Below, in pieces: positions 36,111 to 48,308 of a stretch of DNA of 64,000 nucleotides. The position numbers were made by a program, and so were the translations under genes. Below the pieces are notes generated by a model. It saw only the letters and a program-made list of their open reading frames with translations, was not told the DNA's origin and made no database searches. Position 1 is the first letter of the stretch. The number at the start of each line of letters is the position of its first letter. The stretch is from Escarpia spicata (lineage: Eukaryota; Annelida; Polychaeta; Sabellida; Siboglinidae): the NCBI GenBank assembly GCA_963995525.1, contig OZ023210.1, positions 19,776,184 through 19,840,183 on the forward strand, in the 5' to 3' direction.

Positions 36111-37866
36111 TGGTTGGTGTGTCTGTTTTGTGTAGCATTTACAAGTGGTCATTGTTCAGTGGTTTAGCAGGTGTCCTTTTAACCAGGTCACCGTAAACTC
36201 GTCTTGGTATGGAAACCTGCAGCGCTCGCAGAATAAATATTGAAAATCTCCATGATGCGAGATGCAGTTGAACATTGCATGTTTTATGCTGCGTTCCAGG
36301 GAGCTTGTGTTTATTGTGGATGTGACCCAACTGCATAAATTTACGAGGGGTGAAATTGGGCTGCTTCAGAACAAGTCATGTTCATGGTAAACACGAGGTG
36401 ATTGGAACAGCATGTGATTCAAATGCATGGCATCATGCATAATGAACTTCCTGTCATTTTCTCATGAGGCACTTTTTCATATACAAATTACGGGCATAAC
36501 AATGGATCAGAAGGATGGGCAATATCAGTGTCGACTGAATTGTTACATTTTGACCAATCATTGCAAATTTGGGTTCCAAAACGATCATTCTTTCATGTTA
36601 TGCTACAACCGAGTTATTTTGTACAATAAAAAAGTAGGTATGTCAATAATGTGTGTACTTCAAACTCCAATTCTTGCAGGGTGTTTCTTGAAATGAAACT
36701 TTTTTGTAAACATCACTAAGCAACATAGTCAGTTGTTTTTTATTTCAAACAAGCATGTAGCAGCAACCTTACCAGTATGGCTATAATTAGCGTATGCCTG
36801 CTGTCTTACAAATTGATCATGCCATGGAAAATACGACACTTGATAGCAAAGAGGTTTTTATTAAAATAAATATACAAAACTAACAGCAGAGACTAAGTAA
36901 AACAAATAGCAAACAAGGAAGAAATTAATGCTGCAATGTCATCACTGAATATATATAATACTTATACATAGGTCTTTATACATTATGCAATGTATCGATA
37001 TAGTAAACCTCGGATATAACAAACTCGCCTATATTGAATAAATAAATTTATATTAAATAACTACAGTATAATTTCAGATGATTCTTTATATCCAAGGTTT
37101 ACGGTATGTCCGGTATAATCTGCACATCACGACATTGCAACAGGAGTGTCCGTACATATCGGCAGGTATCTCCTTAATTTTACCCAACTCGCACTGTCTA
37201 TACTCTTCCAACAAGTTGTGCCTACTTCATAAGTCTGTTGGCATAATCTTAACTATTAAAACTTGATTATACATTTATATTATATAGGTCCCTACATATT
37301 AATATATACACCATTGCATAGCCCCAGAACTATTAATTTGATACTACATAAGGAGTTGATCAGCTGAACTGCTTATTTTCATTGATATTAAAATGCTTTA
37401 TTTTGTGAATGGTTGAACAAGTACCGGTGTGTTGATATCAGTGTTGCATTGCCCTAAAATACTTACACCTTATGATACAAAATTCACAACAACAATAATT
37501 ATTAATACAACTGTCCTAAGCAGTTATAAACTTGATTAGTTCACAATGTTTCCATCCTCTGAAGGCCTGTGTACCGGGCTGAAGGTATCCCTCCTAGCTG
37601 TAGACCTTTGCACACTGCGCATGCAGGTGCATTGGACAACTAGACCGACCTGCCCCTTTGAGCATCAGTTGTGTTGCCATGCCAGGAGAAAGGCTAAATT
37701 GTCTTATCTGTTTCTGCAAATAACTGCACAAGTTATTACTTTTGTGTTTACACTATTACAAACTAAATTAAAACTAGCATAAACCACCCTAGAAGCACCG
37801 CCTGTTCCTGGCACGGTCGTAGTAGGGTCCTACTTCTGGCCCAGGTCTACTCGCGGCACTAGACGC
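36111..37866. other. Region between convergent genes, including Kelch-gene 3' UTR
   Basis: Non-coding. A tttatt at 36857-36862 reads AATAAA on the minus strand and is a candidate end for the Kelch-like gene, though others lie closer to the stop. No transposon recognised. Confidence 0.35.
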
Positions 37867-40800
37867 TTACAGAAGTGTGGGAACATAGTTGTTGAGAACA
37901 TGTCTTGGTATATACAAGGTACAACTTGCGACAGACATGGCCGGTGTATTCATCTTCGCCATGACCTTCCACTTATTCAACTCTATGTTGTAACAGAACA
38001 CCTCGTCTCGCTTCTTGTTCTCGTCATACGTAAACCCACCGACCAGGAAGACCTGTGCTGCCACCATGCTGCAGTGGACGCCGCTGATTTTTGGCGAGTT
38101 CTCATGCACAACGTTCCACTGGTCGGTCTCAGTATCATATGCCTCTACCGTGTTAACATCATACGCTTTGATGATGTTCTTGTCGTACCCGCCCAATACA
38201 TACAATCGGTTGTCATGACAACACATTGCGTGGTCCATGCGCGCCATCAACATGCATGCACGACTCTGCCACGTGTCCGTCGTTATGTCATAACACCACA
38301 AACATCGCGATATCTCCTGGTCCGTCTGTCCGCCCGATAGAAACACCTTCCCATCATGCACTGTAGCGGCGGATGCCGACAGTCGCACATCGAGAGGCGT
38401 CTTCACGACCCATTTATTTTGGTCGACAAGGTACTGCTCCACAGTGTTCTTGAAGGTGCCACTGCAGTAGCCACCGATGGCGAAGATAGAGTGACCGTTG
38501 CTGACCTGGGTGAAGTGATGTCTTGGCTCCTGCATCGGAGCAATCTCGCTCCACGTGTTGAAGCGAGGATCATAGCGGTAGCACTTGACGCTGACGGGGT
38601 TGTCGGAGGAGTAGAGCTCGATGCCGCCACACACGTACATGTAGTTATCAAGACTGCACACCTGCAGCAGAAATGATTACAACGTACAACACAAATGTAA
38701 TGATTATGAGTACGGTTACTTAGGAAATGAGTGTAATGCATCTATATATTAATATGCTACCTTTGCTGGAGTTTTGTATGTTTGTACTTTGAGGAGCCAC
38801 AGTTATTTAGAGTTATTTATTTACATGTTTTTGCTATGTCAGACTATCAGAGAGCCTCTCTTACCCATGATTATTTAGTGGTGATCGCCAGATGGCGCCA
38901 CCACCATGACTGCTCCATGGATGGATGGATGTAAGCTGGATACTTTTGAATGTAATCGTGATTACATCAATGGCCTTGCCATTGACTGTACATTCGGTAC
39001 CAGAGTAAGGATAACATATATTCATTACAATTGTTCTTCAGTCATAGGGTACTAACAACTAAAACATATGCAAACAAAATGTTTAATCAATAAAACTCAA
39101 TCATAATTTATGATATCTGACTGCTTCATTATAGTTTAGTTGGGACCTGAGCAACATAAGAATGCACAAAGAAATTGTACTCGAATATGATTACTTTGTA
39201 TTTTACCAATATAACTGAGCACGAGTATGATTATTCAAAAATTGTCAATGATTACACAGTCAAGATTACAACTACTTTGAATATGATTACTTTGTATTTT
39301 TGATCAATACAATATAATCGAGTATGATTACTCAAAAATGTTAAACGATTACGTGTGAACGATTATTTGACCTCTGACCTGCATGTGGAAGGTCTCCGTG
39401 TAGGACGCCCCGAGAGAGCTCCACGATCCGTCTGCCAGGTCGTACACTCGCAGACAATCTTCCTCCGTGTCCAACAACACAATACTTGCGCTGTCGGATC
39501 GCACCACTGTGCGCGCGTTCTGCATGACAGGCTGCTTGGAGGGCAGCATGTGGTACCTGTTTGCTTCCAGCATCAGTTCCAGACACTGTGGATCACTCTT
39601 CATGAGGTCATTCGTCATGACGGTGTCCACCAGATCGTTCGGCGCGATCAGCGGGAACCGGATCCGAGTCATTAGCGAGTATGCGTGTTCCGCCCGCCCC
39701 TTTCGGTCGTACTCGAGCCACCGCAGCGCCATCTGGAACAACTGCAGCTCCGTGAACATGTTCAGTCGACTGTCAGCGAGGATCTCGTTGAGGAACCGAC
39801 TGGTGAAGCGGACGAATTCGTTCTGTTGGATGATCTCGTTGAAGTGTCCGAGAATGAGGTCAAGGGACTTCTGCTTCACCATCGGCAGGTTGAACTGCTC
39901 AGCGATGTTGTACATGTCGATGCTGTTGTACACGGTCGTCAACTTCATGAGGAATCGACAGCACAGGTCGACGGCCTCGGTCATCTGAAGGTGTGTTGCG
40001 GCCAGCAGGATGTCATAGATATTCTGGACAGTGCAGCATAGTTGACCACTGTAGGCAAACTTGACCACCTGTTGGAGGCCTCGCAGTGGCACACCGGTCA
40101 ACGCCACCTACATGACCAGACGGACAGATATACTCTATTTTGACTCATACACACACGTGACCTGCAATAGCAAGGTGGGTATGCAGTTGCAAAATAATTG
40201 TGAAATTGAGTTTTGTACCTTTTTGGATTCCACAAATTAAAAGCGATAGCATTATACCTCATTTATTGGAATATCTTCAGTAGTGTTTTATTTACTGCTT
40301 AGATGGAAACAAACTTAAAAATGGGCCAAGTGGCCCTGAAGTCCTTTGGACTAATACGTCTATATGTGACCCCGGCTGACCAAATGAGTGATAAGTCGGA
40401 AAAATTGTAACATTGTTTTCTTACATCCTTGTAAAGGTTTGGTAGGTGCTTTACACGGTTTCAAAACATATGACTGCTATAAAAATTGGCAAAGTTATGG
40501 AGCACTGAACATGGTGGGGATCAAAAAGTTAAAATGAAGAAAACGGCTGTTGAAGTTTTACATTATATATACAAATGGATTGCATGGAAATATTACATGC
40601 ACAACATTCAAATGTGGCACACAGTTGTAATATGTATGTTATGTTGCAATGATACACTGGAAGTACAAATGTGCTGCTACAAAGACTTATCAAGTTATGC
40701 CAGATTATGTCTTTATGTGTAAAACTAAGAGGACAGATTATTTGAGAGCAAAAGGTAGACTCACTGTTTGACACAGTTTAAAACCTACAGGCAACTGTCC

Positions 40801-43611
40801 AGTTTAACAGGGGTCTAATGGCTTAATGCTGTTTGTTGACACAAGCTGCTGCCAGTGACCAATTACACATTAGTCACAGTTTCCATCAAACGATAGCAGG
40901 CAGAGAATCTTAGCTCCACAGCTGGGTGTAATACACAACCAGAGCCACCACTGATTCATGGTCAAGTAGATTAGCTCAATGCACCAACTAAGACAATACA
41001 CAACACTGTGAGTGACAGTGTCCAGAGTGAGGCCTAAGCAGTGTCCTCATTGCTGAATAGATCAATTAAACCTGCCAAGCGGGTGACATTCTGCACAAGT
41101 GTTCATTAATCCTTAGTGATTGTTCAGGAAACCAGACTGACCACATACCTAAACAATGCGAATGTAATAGGTGAAGAACAGGCAGTGTTCAAATAGGGGA
41201 ATTGGTTGAATTGTATTTGTCTTGACGCAAAAGGCTTTATTGTGCCTTCATCGATTATAAGAAAGCATTTGATTTAGTAGACCATTCCTCCCTGTGGTCT
41301 AAGATAATTTCATGCGGTATTAATGGTATATTGTTGAAAGTTGTATACAACATATACCAAAATGCTAAATCATGTATAAATGAGGGCCAGGCTGTGTCAG
41401 CCTTCTTCTCATGTGATGTATAGCAGGTATGGCAAGGAGAAAACTTGTGTCCTTTGTTATATTTGCTATTTACCTGAATCATTTTGAACACTGTTAGTCA
41501 CAATTATAATGGACTTGACATGGCAGCTGGTTCAATTTGCAACAACCTTAGTGATGTTGATGTACAAAATGTATGTTCTACTATATGCTGATGACACTAG
41601 AATGATTCAATCAAATACAGATTTCTTGCTTGTGTATAGCTGAACTATGTCAACTCTTCTAATGGTTGACATTTTGTTGTTTCATTTCAACTATATAGTG
41701 AATGTGTAATTATTAGTCTATATTGATACAACTGATTTACACAGTACCATGTCTACACAAGGCATGGCAAGTGTAAACAGAACAGTAGAATGCATTTGAT
41801 ATCAATAAAGTGTAGGATATTTCACTTTATAGTTGTCCAGAATATTAATTTTCTATGTTTGTCACCTACAGGTGACAGAATATAAATTTTCTATTGTCAC
41901 CTACAGGTGACAGAATATAAATTTTCTATGTTTGTCACATACAGGTTTCTACAGACAATACATCTTTAACCAATAGACACCACAGTCACACCATTTTATA
42001 ATAATTAAATGAACATCAAAATAAACACAACTTTCAATTATAAAAAATCAATAGTTTTGAAGATAAAAAGTGTTAGGCAACTGTTCAGTCTAACAGGGGT
42101 CAAGTGTGTCTACTCTGCCTGGGAGTTGTAACCAATTAAAGATTAGTCAAGGTCTCAATGGAACAGTAGCACTAGGTTGCAGAAATTAGTCTTGGTGTTG
42201 ACTTTGTGGCACAATAAACAAAATCTACTGTTGGGGGTGGTCTCAAGGGCCCTTCTCAAAACCACATCACTAGATAATGTAAAACTTTTGCACTTTGGGG
42301 GCCCCTTGGGTGCCCTTAGAATGATTCAATCAAATACAGATTTCTTGTATATGGTGGCAGCACCCTAAGCTACATGTATGCAAAATTAGAAAAAAAGTTG
42401 GTGAACAGTTTTTGGAAAAATAGGCCAAATGTGACATTTTTACCAGTTTAGGGGTCCTTGGAGGCCCTAGGAGCCCTTAAAATGATTCAATCAAATACAG
42501 ATTTCTTGTGCATACTGGCAGTCCCCTAAGATATGTCTACGCAAAATTAGAGAAAAAGTTGCTGAACGGTTTCTGAGATACGGCAGCTAACGGCGGATGC
42601 AGAGTGATGGCAATAGTCCCTTGGACCTTTGGCCAAAGGACTAAAAACACATTGTTTTGAGAAACGATGTAATTTTGACTCGTATTTTGTCTGATGTATT
42701 TTAATCATTGAGTTCATAAATGCATATACCTTATTAGTTTTGGGGTTATTTGTCGAGGAAAATAAACTGGGAAAGGCTAGATTATAAGGTATGTATTTCT
42801 GCCCAAATCAAACAATTTACAGGACATAACCTAGACAATTACTTTTGGCTTGTGTGCAGAATAGGCCGATGCGACTTTATATGCGGTTCGCTGTGACGGG
42901 TCACATAGCCCTCAACAGTGAGCACACAGAAACATAAATATAATAATCACAAGTAATATACTACATATATCAAGTGTGGGTAGGAGACTCCCAGTCAATC
43001 ACAGTGGTCAGTGCTTATATTTGACCAACTTTGTTTACACACTGTGACATCCAAATAAAGGCTCTTTTCAGAGGTTTAGACAAAAACAAAAATGCTAATT
43101 TAAAAGCTACATGGCTACTATGCAACACAATCTAATACAGTCAGACCACGTTTTACGGCCACATCAGTAATACAGCCACCTCATATTTAAACTCACCCTA
43201 AGACAGTCCCAAATGATATCTGTAACAGTGATGTAACGGAAATTAGTCCCACTAATGTGGTCACCTCGCTATTCAGGTCACTTTAGCTTAGGCCCGTGGC
43301 CATGGATGACCTTAATAAGGAGGTTCTACTGTAGTCGCAATTATAACTGAACAAATAGAATATTATACTTTCAATCAGCAATTAATAAACATCGGTTACG
43401 ATATTACCTCATCCTCGTTCCTCTCTCGCATGTCTAAGGTGAGCATTGCATGGAAGTAATCGCTGCTCCCCGCCATCACGCAGCGATGCACTTTGATTGG
43501 TTCTTCATCTGCGACCAGAGTGAGGTCGCATAGTGTGCTGTCTTGTTGTAGGATTCGGAGGCTGGTCAACAGTCGCTCACTATAGCTGTCACATTGCAGC
43601 GTCTCAGCCAT
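37867..43611 (-). CDS. BTB-BACK-Kelch protein, KLHL9/13/26-like (575 aa)
   Basis: Coding exons 43408-43611, 39379-40107 and 37867-38661, all phase 0, with acceptors tttttag-type and donors gtaat/gtcag. Exon 1 starts MAETLQCDSYSERLL and holds the first half of the BTB fold (CDLTLVADEEPIKVHRCVMA). Exon 2 finishes BTB and holds the BACK domain, ending with the YHMLPSKQPVMQ-type motif that precedes the Kelch propeller. Exon 3 has about five recognisable Kelch repeats with GG pairs (YVCGGIE, FAIGGY, FLSGGQ, YVLGGY, FLVGGF). Family members are substrate adaptors of Cullin-3 ubiquitin ligases. The best resemblance I recall is to KLHL26 and KLHL9/13, but the exact orthologue is open. A 5' UTR exon probably lies upstream, because an acceptor (gttttag) precedes the ATG by about 15 bp. 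Confidence 0.9.
39181..39355. repeat. Two imperfect copies of a roughly 98-bp unit
   Basis: Blocks beginning gaatatgattactttgtattt near 39183 and 39279, each followed by cgagtatgatta and an aatg/aacgattac end. Lies in the intron between Kelch-gene exons 2 and 3. Confidence 0.6.
40170..42905. repeat. Dispersed repeat family R4, copy 2, split by an insertion
   Basis: 40170-40316 and 42648-42905 together match 3553-3960. The join falls between ttaaaa and cacattg, exactly where the 2.3-kb element sits. Located in the first coding intron of the Kelch-like gene. Confidence 0.7.
40317..42647 (+). mobile_element. Dispersed 2.3-kb element, copy B, with decayed LINE RT
   Basis: Second copy of the element at 6021-8242. 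It retains the RT fragment from about 41231 (FIDYKKAFDLVDHS, then GINGILLKVV), and includes a segment missing from copy A (agggccaggctgtgtcagcc). An extra duplicated block (gtcacctacaggtgacagaa) lies near 41860-41910. Frameshifts and stops preclude function. It is flanked by taaaaa on both sides here, a possible target duplication. Confidence 0.75.
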
Positions 43612-43652
43612 CACGCTATCCGTCTCTAAAACAGAACATTAATGTTTCTAAA

Positions 43653-43880
43653 TAGGGATCATCCCAGAACGTTGATGTCCGATATCAGACAAAATTACTT
43701 TCATCTGGTCTCAGGCACCCACCCCCTCTCCTCAGATGATGATGCCAATATATTAACAGTATAGGTCAGAAGCGTAAAATATTGATGTCCGATGCCAGAT
43801 GAAACTGCCTCGGACCCCCCTCCCCCAAACGAAAGTAATTTTGTCTGATATCGGGCATCAATGTTCTGAAATGATCCCTT
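43653..43880. repeat. Foldback element upstream of the Kelch-gene ATG
   Basis: Arms of about 50 bp: agggatcatcccagaacgtt onward on the left, matched in inverse by the right end (…tcaatgttctgaaatgatccct). Both arms contain gatatcagacaaaattactttc in mirror order. A MITE or foldback repeat with no coding capacity. Confidence 0.8.
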
Positions 43881-44311
43881 AATTAGACATTAGCGAAGTT
43901 ACCCGGCTCTACATGGTGAAAAGCCATTTTCCAGATAAAGCCACGTCTATGCTAATGGGTATCTACAAATTCAAACTTAGGGAACACTCCCGAAATCCTG
44001 TGCACTGGAATCTGCCCTACCATAAAATAATTTGCATCAAAATCTGACAACTTGCAAACCTGTTCGTTTGAAGATCATTTTGAACTGTCCTGTTGCAATA
44101 ACTGCATGAAGAATATTCATTCACATAAAACGTTTTTATAGTCTCATACCAGTGACATTGTAAGTTCACTTTTCCCATTTCTGTGTGTAAAGTTAATTTA
44201 TTTTCTTGTCGTAGTCGTAGACACTACACATGTACGTAGTACTATAGTAGCTGTTATAGTACCCTTACAATTGGTGAATGAAACTGATCAAGTTTTGAAT
44301 CCGCAGTACTA

Positions 44312-44377
44312 GAAGGTGGACTCGAGTCCAAATGTGTTCAACTGACAGTTCGGCATGACTACCATCTGAGCTACTAC
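44312..44377 (-). mobile_element. tRNA-like SINE head
   Basis: On the minus strand, tagctcagatggtag resembles box A and ggactcgagtcc resembles box B at tRNA-like spacing. The acceptor and anticodon stems do not pair well, so this is a tRNA-derived repeat head rather than a tRNA gene. Confidence 0.5.
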
Positions 44378-44975
44378 TAATTAATGCCTGGACTGGAGGC
44401 TGGAGACTGAAATTATCCCATTCATCATAATGATGATGGAATTAACAGTGATAACACACACACTAAATTTCTGCAAAAAATAGTTATAAGGACGAAATCG
44501 AGGTGCGTGGAGCCAAATTCTACAAAAGCGCCGACCAAGTGACGGCACTTATTGGCTACACAACGTCAACAGCAAAGTAACTACTGGAGGACAGGCACAG
44601 ACTAGAGGTACAAGTATCGTGTGACTCTGTCTCCGACTCAGTTTGACAGTGCATTTTTCCCAGCCACGTTATCACACAAAATTCGGGAAATTCGTAGTAT
44701 TAGTGACTGACGACACAAGCTACAAATATGCTGACCATGTGTAACACCCGTAACCAACAATGCAAACCGTACTGGTTCACCAAATCCACAAAATGTAATA
44801 GCAAAGCAAAAGCTAAGCGTCAAGTTTACGTCACCATGTTATTGTCACGTGATCAAATATCAGTCAGGGACTGTTTAGTTTTGCATGTGTGCGGTTTAAA
44901 AGTCATAATTTTATTAATTGATGTATCCAACAAAGACCGTATATGAATACAAATAGAGGCTCCTTAGTATTCAGC

Positions 44976-45322
44976 AAGGAGCCTCTATTTGGACAGGAGG
45001 CGTCACTGAGCGAACAAATGTTTTTTGTCCGCCATTCGGGAGGCAAGCGCATGCGCCTACGGGACCGCAGCGCGCCATGTTAGCGTATTTGTTCAGTTAC
45101 CTCATTTCATCAGAATAATTACCAAGCTGTGATGCGTCATATAAAATGAAAGGTATCAAAGTAATCCTTGAAGTTTTTTACCTATCACAATTCTAAATTT
45201 GTACACAAATCACGTAGAAACGTTGCAATTATTTATTGAACCAACTGAATTTCGTCGTATTTTATCAAAATAATCATGAGGCTGTACCACTTCTTATATA
45301 ATTAAAATATTGAGGTTATCAT
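44976..45322 (-). repeat. Repeat family R5, copy 2 (inverted)
   Basis: Full-length relative of 23690-23911 in the opposite orientation. Its outer end is doubled as a short palindrome (aaatagaggctcctt, ten bases, aaggagcctctattt at 44951-44990). Confidence 0.75.
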
Positions 45323-45514
45323 TGAAAATGCTGAGCAATGATAATGCAAAGAACTGCATTTTCTGCACGCGTATGGTCTGGCTTCGCGCAACTCCAGAAT
45401 GGCTGACGAATTGCTTATGTACTTTCGCCGAACAATGTAGATAGCGCGCTCTGCACCGTCTTTGGTATCCAGTACGTCGCAGTTTGCGTACGTCACAATC
45501 AAAATTGTATGCGT

Positions 45515-45911
45515 GACCTCCGTCAAACCTTACCTTTGCCACCAATGTCGAGTATAATTATTATATATAGCATATATATTATATATATATACATATATTA
45601 TATATGTACATATATATTATATATATATATATATATACTCACCATTGGTGGCAAAGGTAAGGCTTGACGGAGGTTACGCACAAAATTTAGATTGTGGTGT
45701 ACATATATTTATATATATATACGCATATATATATATATGTACTTCACAATCTAAATTGCTACCAATGTTGAGTATATATTTATTATATATATAATATTAT
45801 ATTTATATTATTCTGTGCGTGACCTCCGTCAAGCCTTACCTTTGCCACAGATGTTGAGTATATATATATATATTTTATAAGATGTCATGCAGCAGTAGAA
45901 ATGTGATTCAC

Positions 45912-45991
<80 letters not shown>

Positions 45992-46020
45992 CAGAATCAC
46001 ATTTGTATTGCTTCATGACA
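45515..46020. repeat. TA-rich nested palindromes
   Basis: The segment acctccgtcaa / ccttacctttgccacc appears near 45520 and 45820 and inverted near 45645, each time bordering TA runs. A final hairpin pairs ataagatgtcatg (45878) with catgacatcttat (46014) around a (TA) run of roughly 35 units (45917-45987). Strong cruciform potential; the assembly length of the TA run may be unreliable. Confidence 0.85.
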
Positions 46021-46214
46021 TCTTATAAATGAAACATTCCTGCATACAGTTGTCACTTTAAAAACGTTGTCTTGTGTTTTGTCACAAAGAAAACAAATTG
46101 TGGGCAAAATTGTTTAGCAAAATATACGACGGAATACACCCATTGTTGGTGGCTTGACGGATATTTTGCTACGCAACAGGTCACGTGATGGGTAGGCGAA
46201 TTATAATACAATCT

Positions 46215-46300
46215 TTGTGCAAGACTTCGACGATGGGTGGTAACTGACTACACTACCCCTAGCAAATATCCTACGCAGTGTATGGAATTTAGTTGACTGA
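46215..46300. repeat. Dispersed repeat family R3, partial copy
   Basis: Short match (atcctacgcagtgtatggaa, then tttagttgact) to the middle of the copies at 8318 and 33128. Confidence 0.35.
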
Positions 46301-46969
46301 GATGTGTTTCTTCCTAGCAATTGACTGTGCTGGTCAAAACTGTAACCTTGAGAACCTGCAGAGCCCGCGCCCGTTCATATCAAATGGAAACTCCAAGTTA
46401 AGTAATTCCTATATCATTACCAGTCCGACCATTCACACGAGCCAACGGCTTCTCGAACATTATATTAATAATTATTGTGGACTGATTCGCGGAGTGAAAC
46501 CAAAAATATACCAGGCCCGTAGGCTGGGGGTGCGACGGGAGCGTAATAATCTCCTCCGAGACAAGAGTTCCACTCGACATTTTAAGGACGGTATATGATG
46601 TTGTAGGTTTTTGTGAACATCAAGATTGTACGTGCAGTTGGAATTCTCAGCGGGTGTTGTTAGAAGATTTTGGGGGCCTCAACGAGGTGCATTTGGAAGT
46701 CTTATGGGGTGCAGTTGTTTTTTGTTTGGGGGGAGCGTCAAAGGGATGCAGTTGGGTGTATCAAGGGAGGTGCAGTTGGAGGTTTCTGGGAATATATCAA
46801 TGAAGCGTGGAGTTGGAGATGCAGAAGTATACATAGTTTTCAAAATAAAACTATCGGTTATTTTTCTATATCATAATACAGAGTGTAGATATCTGGTTGA
46901 TTGTTTATTTGTATGTCCGCCTAAACATGTATCTTATTATTATTATTGATTCGTTTGCGCCTACGTGAC
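46301..46969. other. Nothing recognised
   Basis: Non-coding DNA between the R3 fragment and the Gypsy LTR. It contains several loosely repeated gtgcagttgg/ggtgcagttgg motifs near 46670-46800 but no gene signal. Confidence 0.35.
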
Positions 46970-47096
46970 TGTAACGAAACTCGCTGTTTGTATTGGTAAT
47001 AAATCACATTTTATTGAGTACTGAACCTGATGCCATCGGTGCTGAGTAACCAGGGGATTGATCCTCTGACATCTGCCTCATATACGTATTGTCACA
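46970..47096 (-). repeat. Gypsy 3' LTR
   Basis: 127 bp, 98 percent identical to 50870-50996. Contains aataaatcaca-type A-rich sequence on the plus strand. Short for a Gypsy LTR. Confidence 0.92.
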
Positions 47097-47149
47097 TCTC
47101 TCCTCTAAAACAAAAACTTGAACAGTGAACACAACTAGAACAGTCAAAA

Positions 47150-48308
47150 CTAGAACATGGCAACAGTTGATATGATGTGAATCAATATCGATCTAATAAT
47201 TCGCATGATGTAGTTACACGTAATCATGTAGATGGCTGGGCCTGCGTGTGGCCCGACCTGATCGCCGAGGGCTGTGCGCCACTGCAGTGCTTGGCCATTC
47301 ACCTGCGCATCACACTGCCGAGGGCTTTGCCACACTGCCGGCTGAGGTGGTTGACCATTCACCTGCGCATCACACTGCATTGACTCAGCTGCACCGTTGC
47401 CCTCGACCGTTGGCTTGTCATCATGAGGAGACCCATTATATTCCATCGGGTCCCTCACGGGTGGTTCGCCAGCAGACACGAGCTGACGACGATTTCGCCG
47501 ATACGTAACGCCATCCACGTCGACTTTGTAACTCCTTGGAGCTACTTGGCGTATGCCGTGACGTGCGAATTGCTGCGCCATCTCATGGATGACACTGCGT
47601 GACGTTACCGACCCCAGACGCGCAACCTCGACGAAATTGCTGTAGTAGTCGACGATAACGAGGAGTGTACGCCCATTGCTTTCACACAGATCGACCGCGA
47701 CTTTCGACCAAGGTCTCGCAATGACTTCGTGTTGCATCAGAGGTTCCTTGCCCGGCGCGTCTCGCATCGACAGGCAGATCTCAAACGCCGACACGTAGGC
47801 TCGAACCTCTGCCGCCATACGTGGCCAGTAGAGCGTGTCGCGCATTCGGCGCAAACAACCCTCTATACCCATATGTGTCGTATGTGCCACCGTCATCAAC
47901 TCTCTGCGCATTGACGTCGGCACCACCAGTAGATCGCGCTTGAACACTAGGGCATCCTGTACCGTTAGTTCATCTCGTGAATCGAAATACGGCCGCACAC
48001 AATCGGGGGACGGCCATCCTCGCCGAATGACATCTCGCAGCTTCTGCAAGACCCCATCCTGCTACGAAACCAACTGCAACTGCTGCCATCTCGTCTGTCA
48101 CAGGCAGAGTCGTTCTGTGGTCTATCGTCTCGCACTCCTTCGCTATCTCACACGCGCACACTTCTGGTAGATAAGCTCGGCTCAGGGTGTCCGCCAAATA
48201 CATGGTGTCGCCACGCTTGTATTTCAGGTTGATGTCGTACTTCTGCAGTCTTTTGGGTGCCGAATCGAGTTTTTTTCCGCATGATGATTTCGAGAGGCTG
48301 ATGATCAC
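47150..48308 (-). pseudogene. Gypsy integrase remnant
   Basis: Two overlapping frames: the RNase H end and linker (48308-47970), then the integrase zinc-binding region and start of the core (48049-47150; WPRMAAEV, SKVAVDLCES, LLVIVDYYSNFVEVA). After FARHGIRQ the reading jumps straight to a C-terminal-type segment (SYKVDVDGVTYRRNR), so the middle of the catalytic core with its later acidic residues is deleted. One zinc-ligand cysteine appears replaced (SAFEICLS). Non-functional. Confidence 0.85.

Noticed and set aside
37900..40041. Several plus-strand ORFs of 100-170 codons
   Set aside because: Antisense shadows of the Kelch-like exons.
44312..44377. Functional tRNA gene
   Set aside because: Box A and B are present but the acceptor and anticodon stems do not pair, so it is a SINE head.
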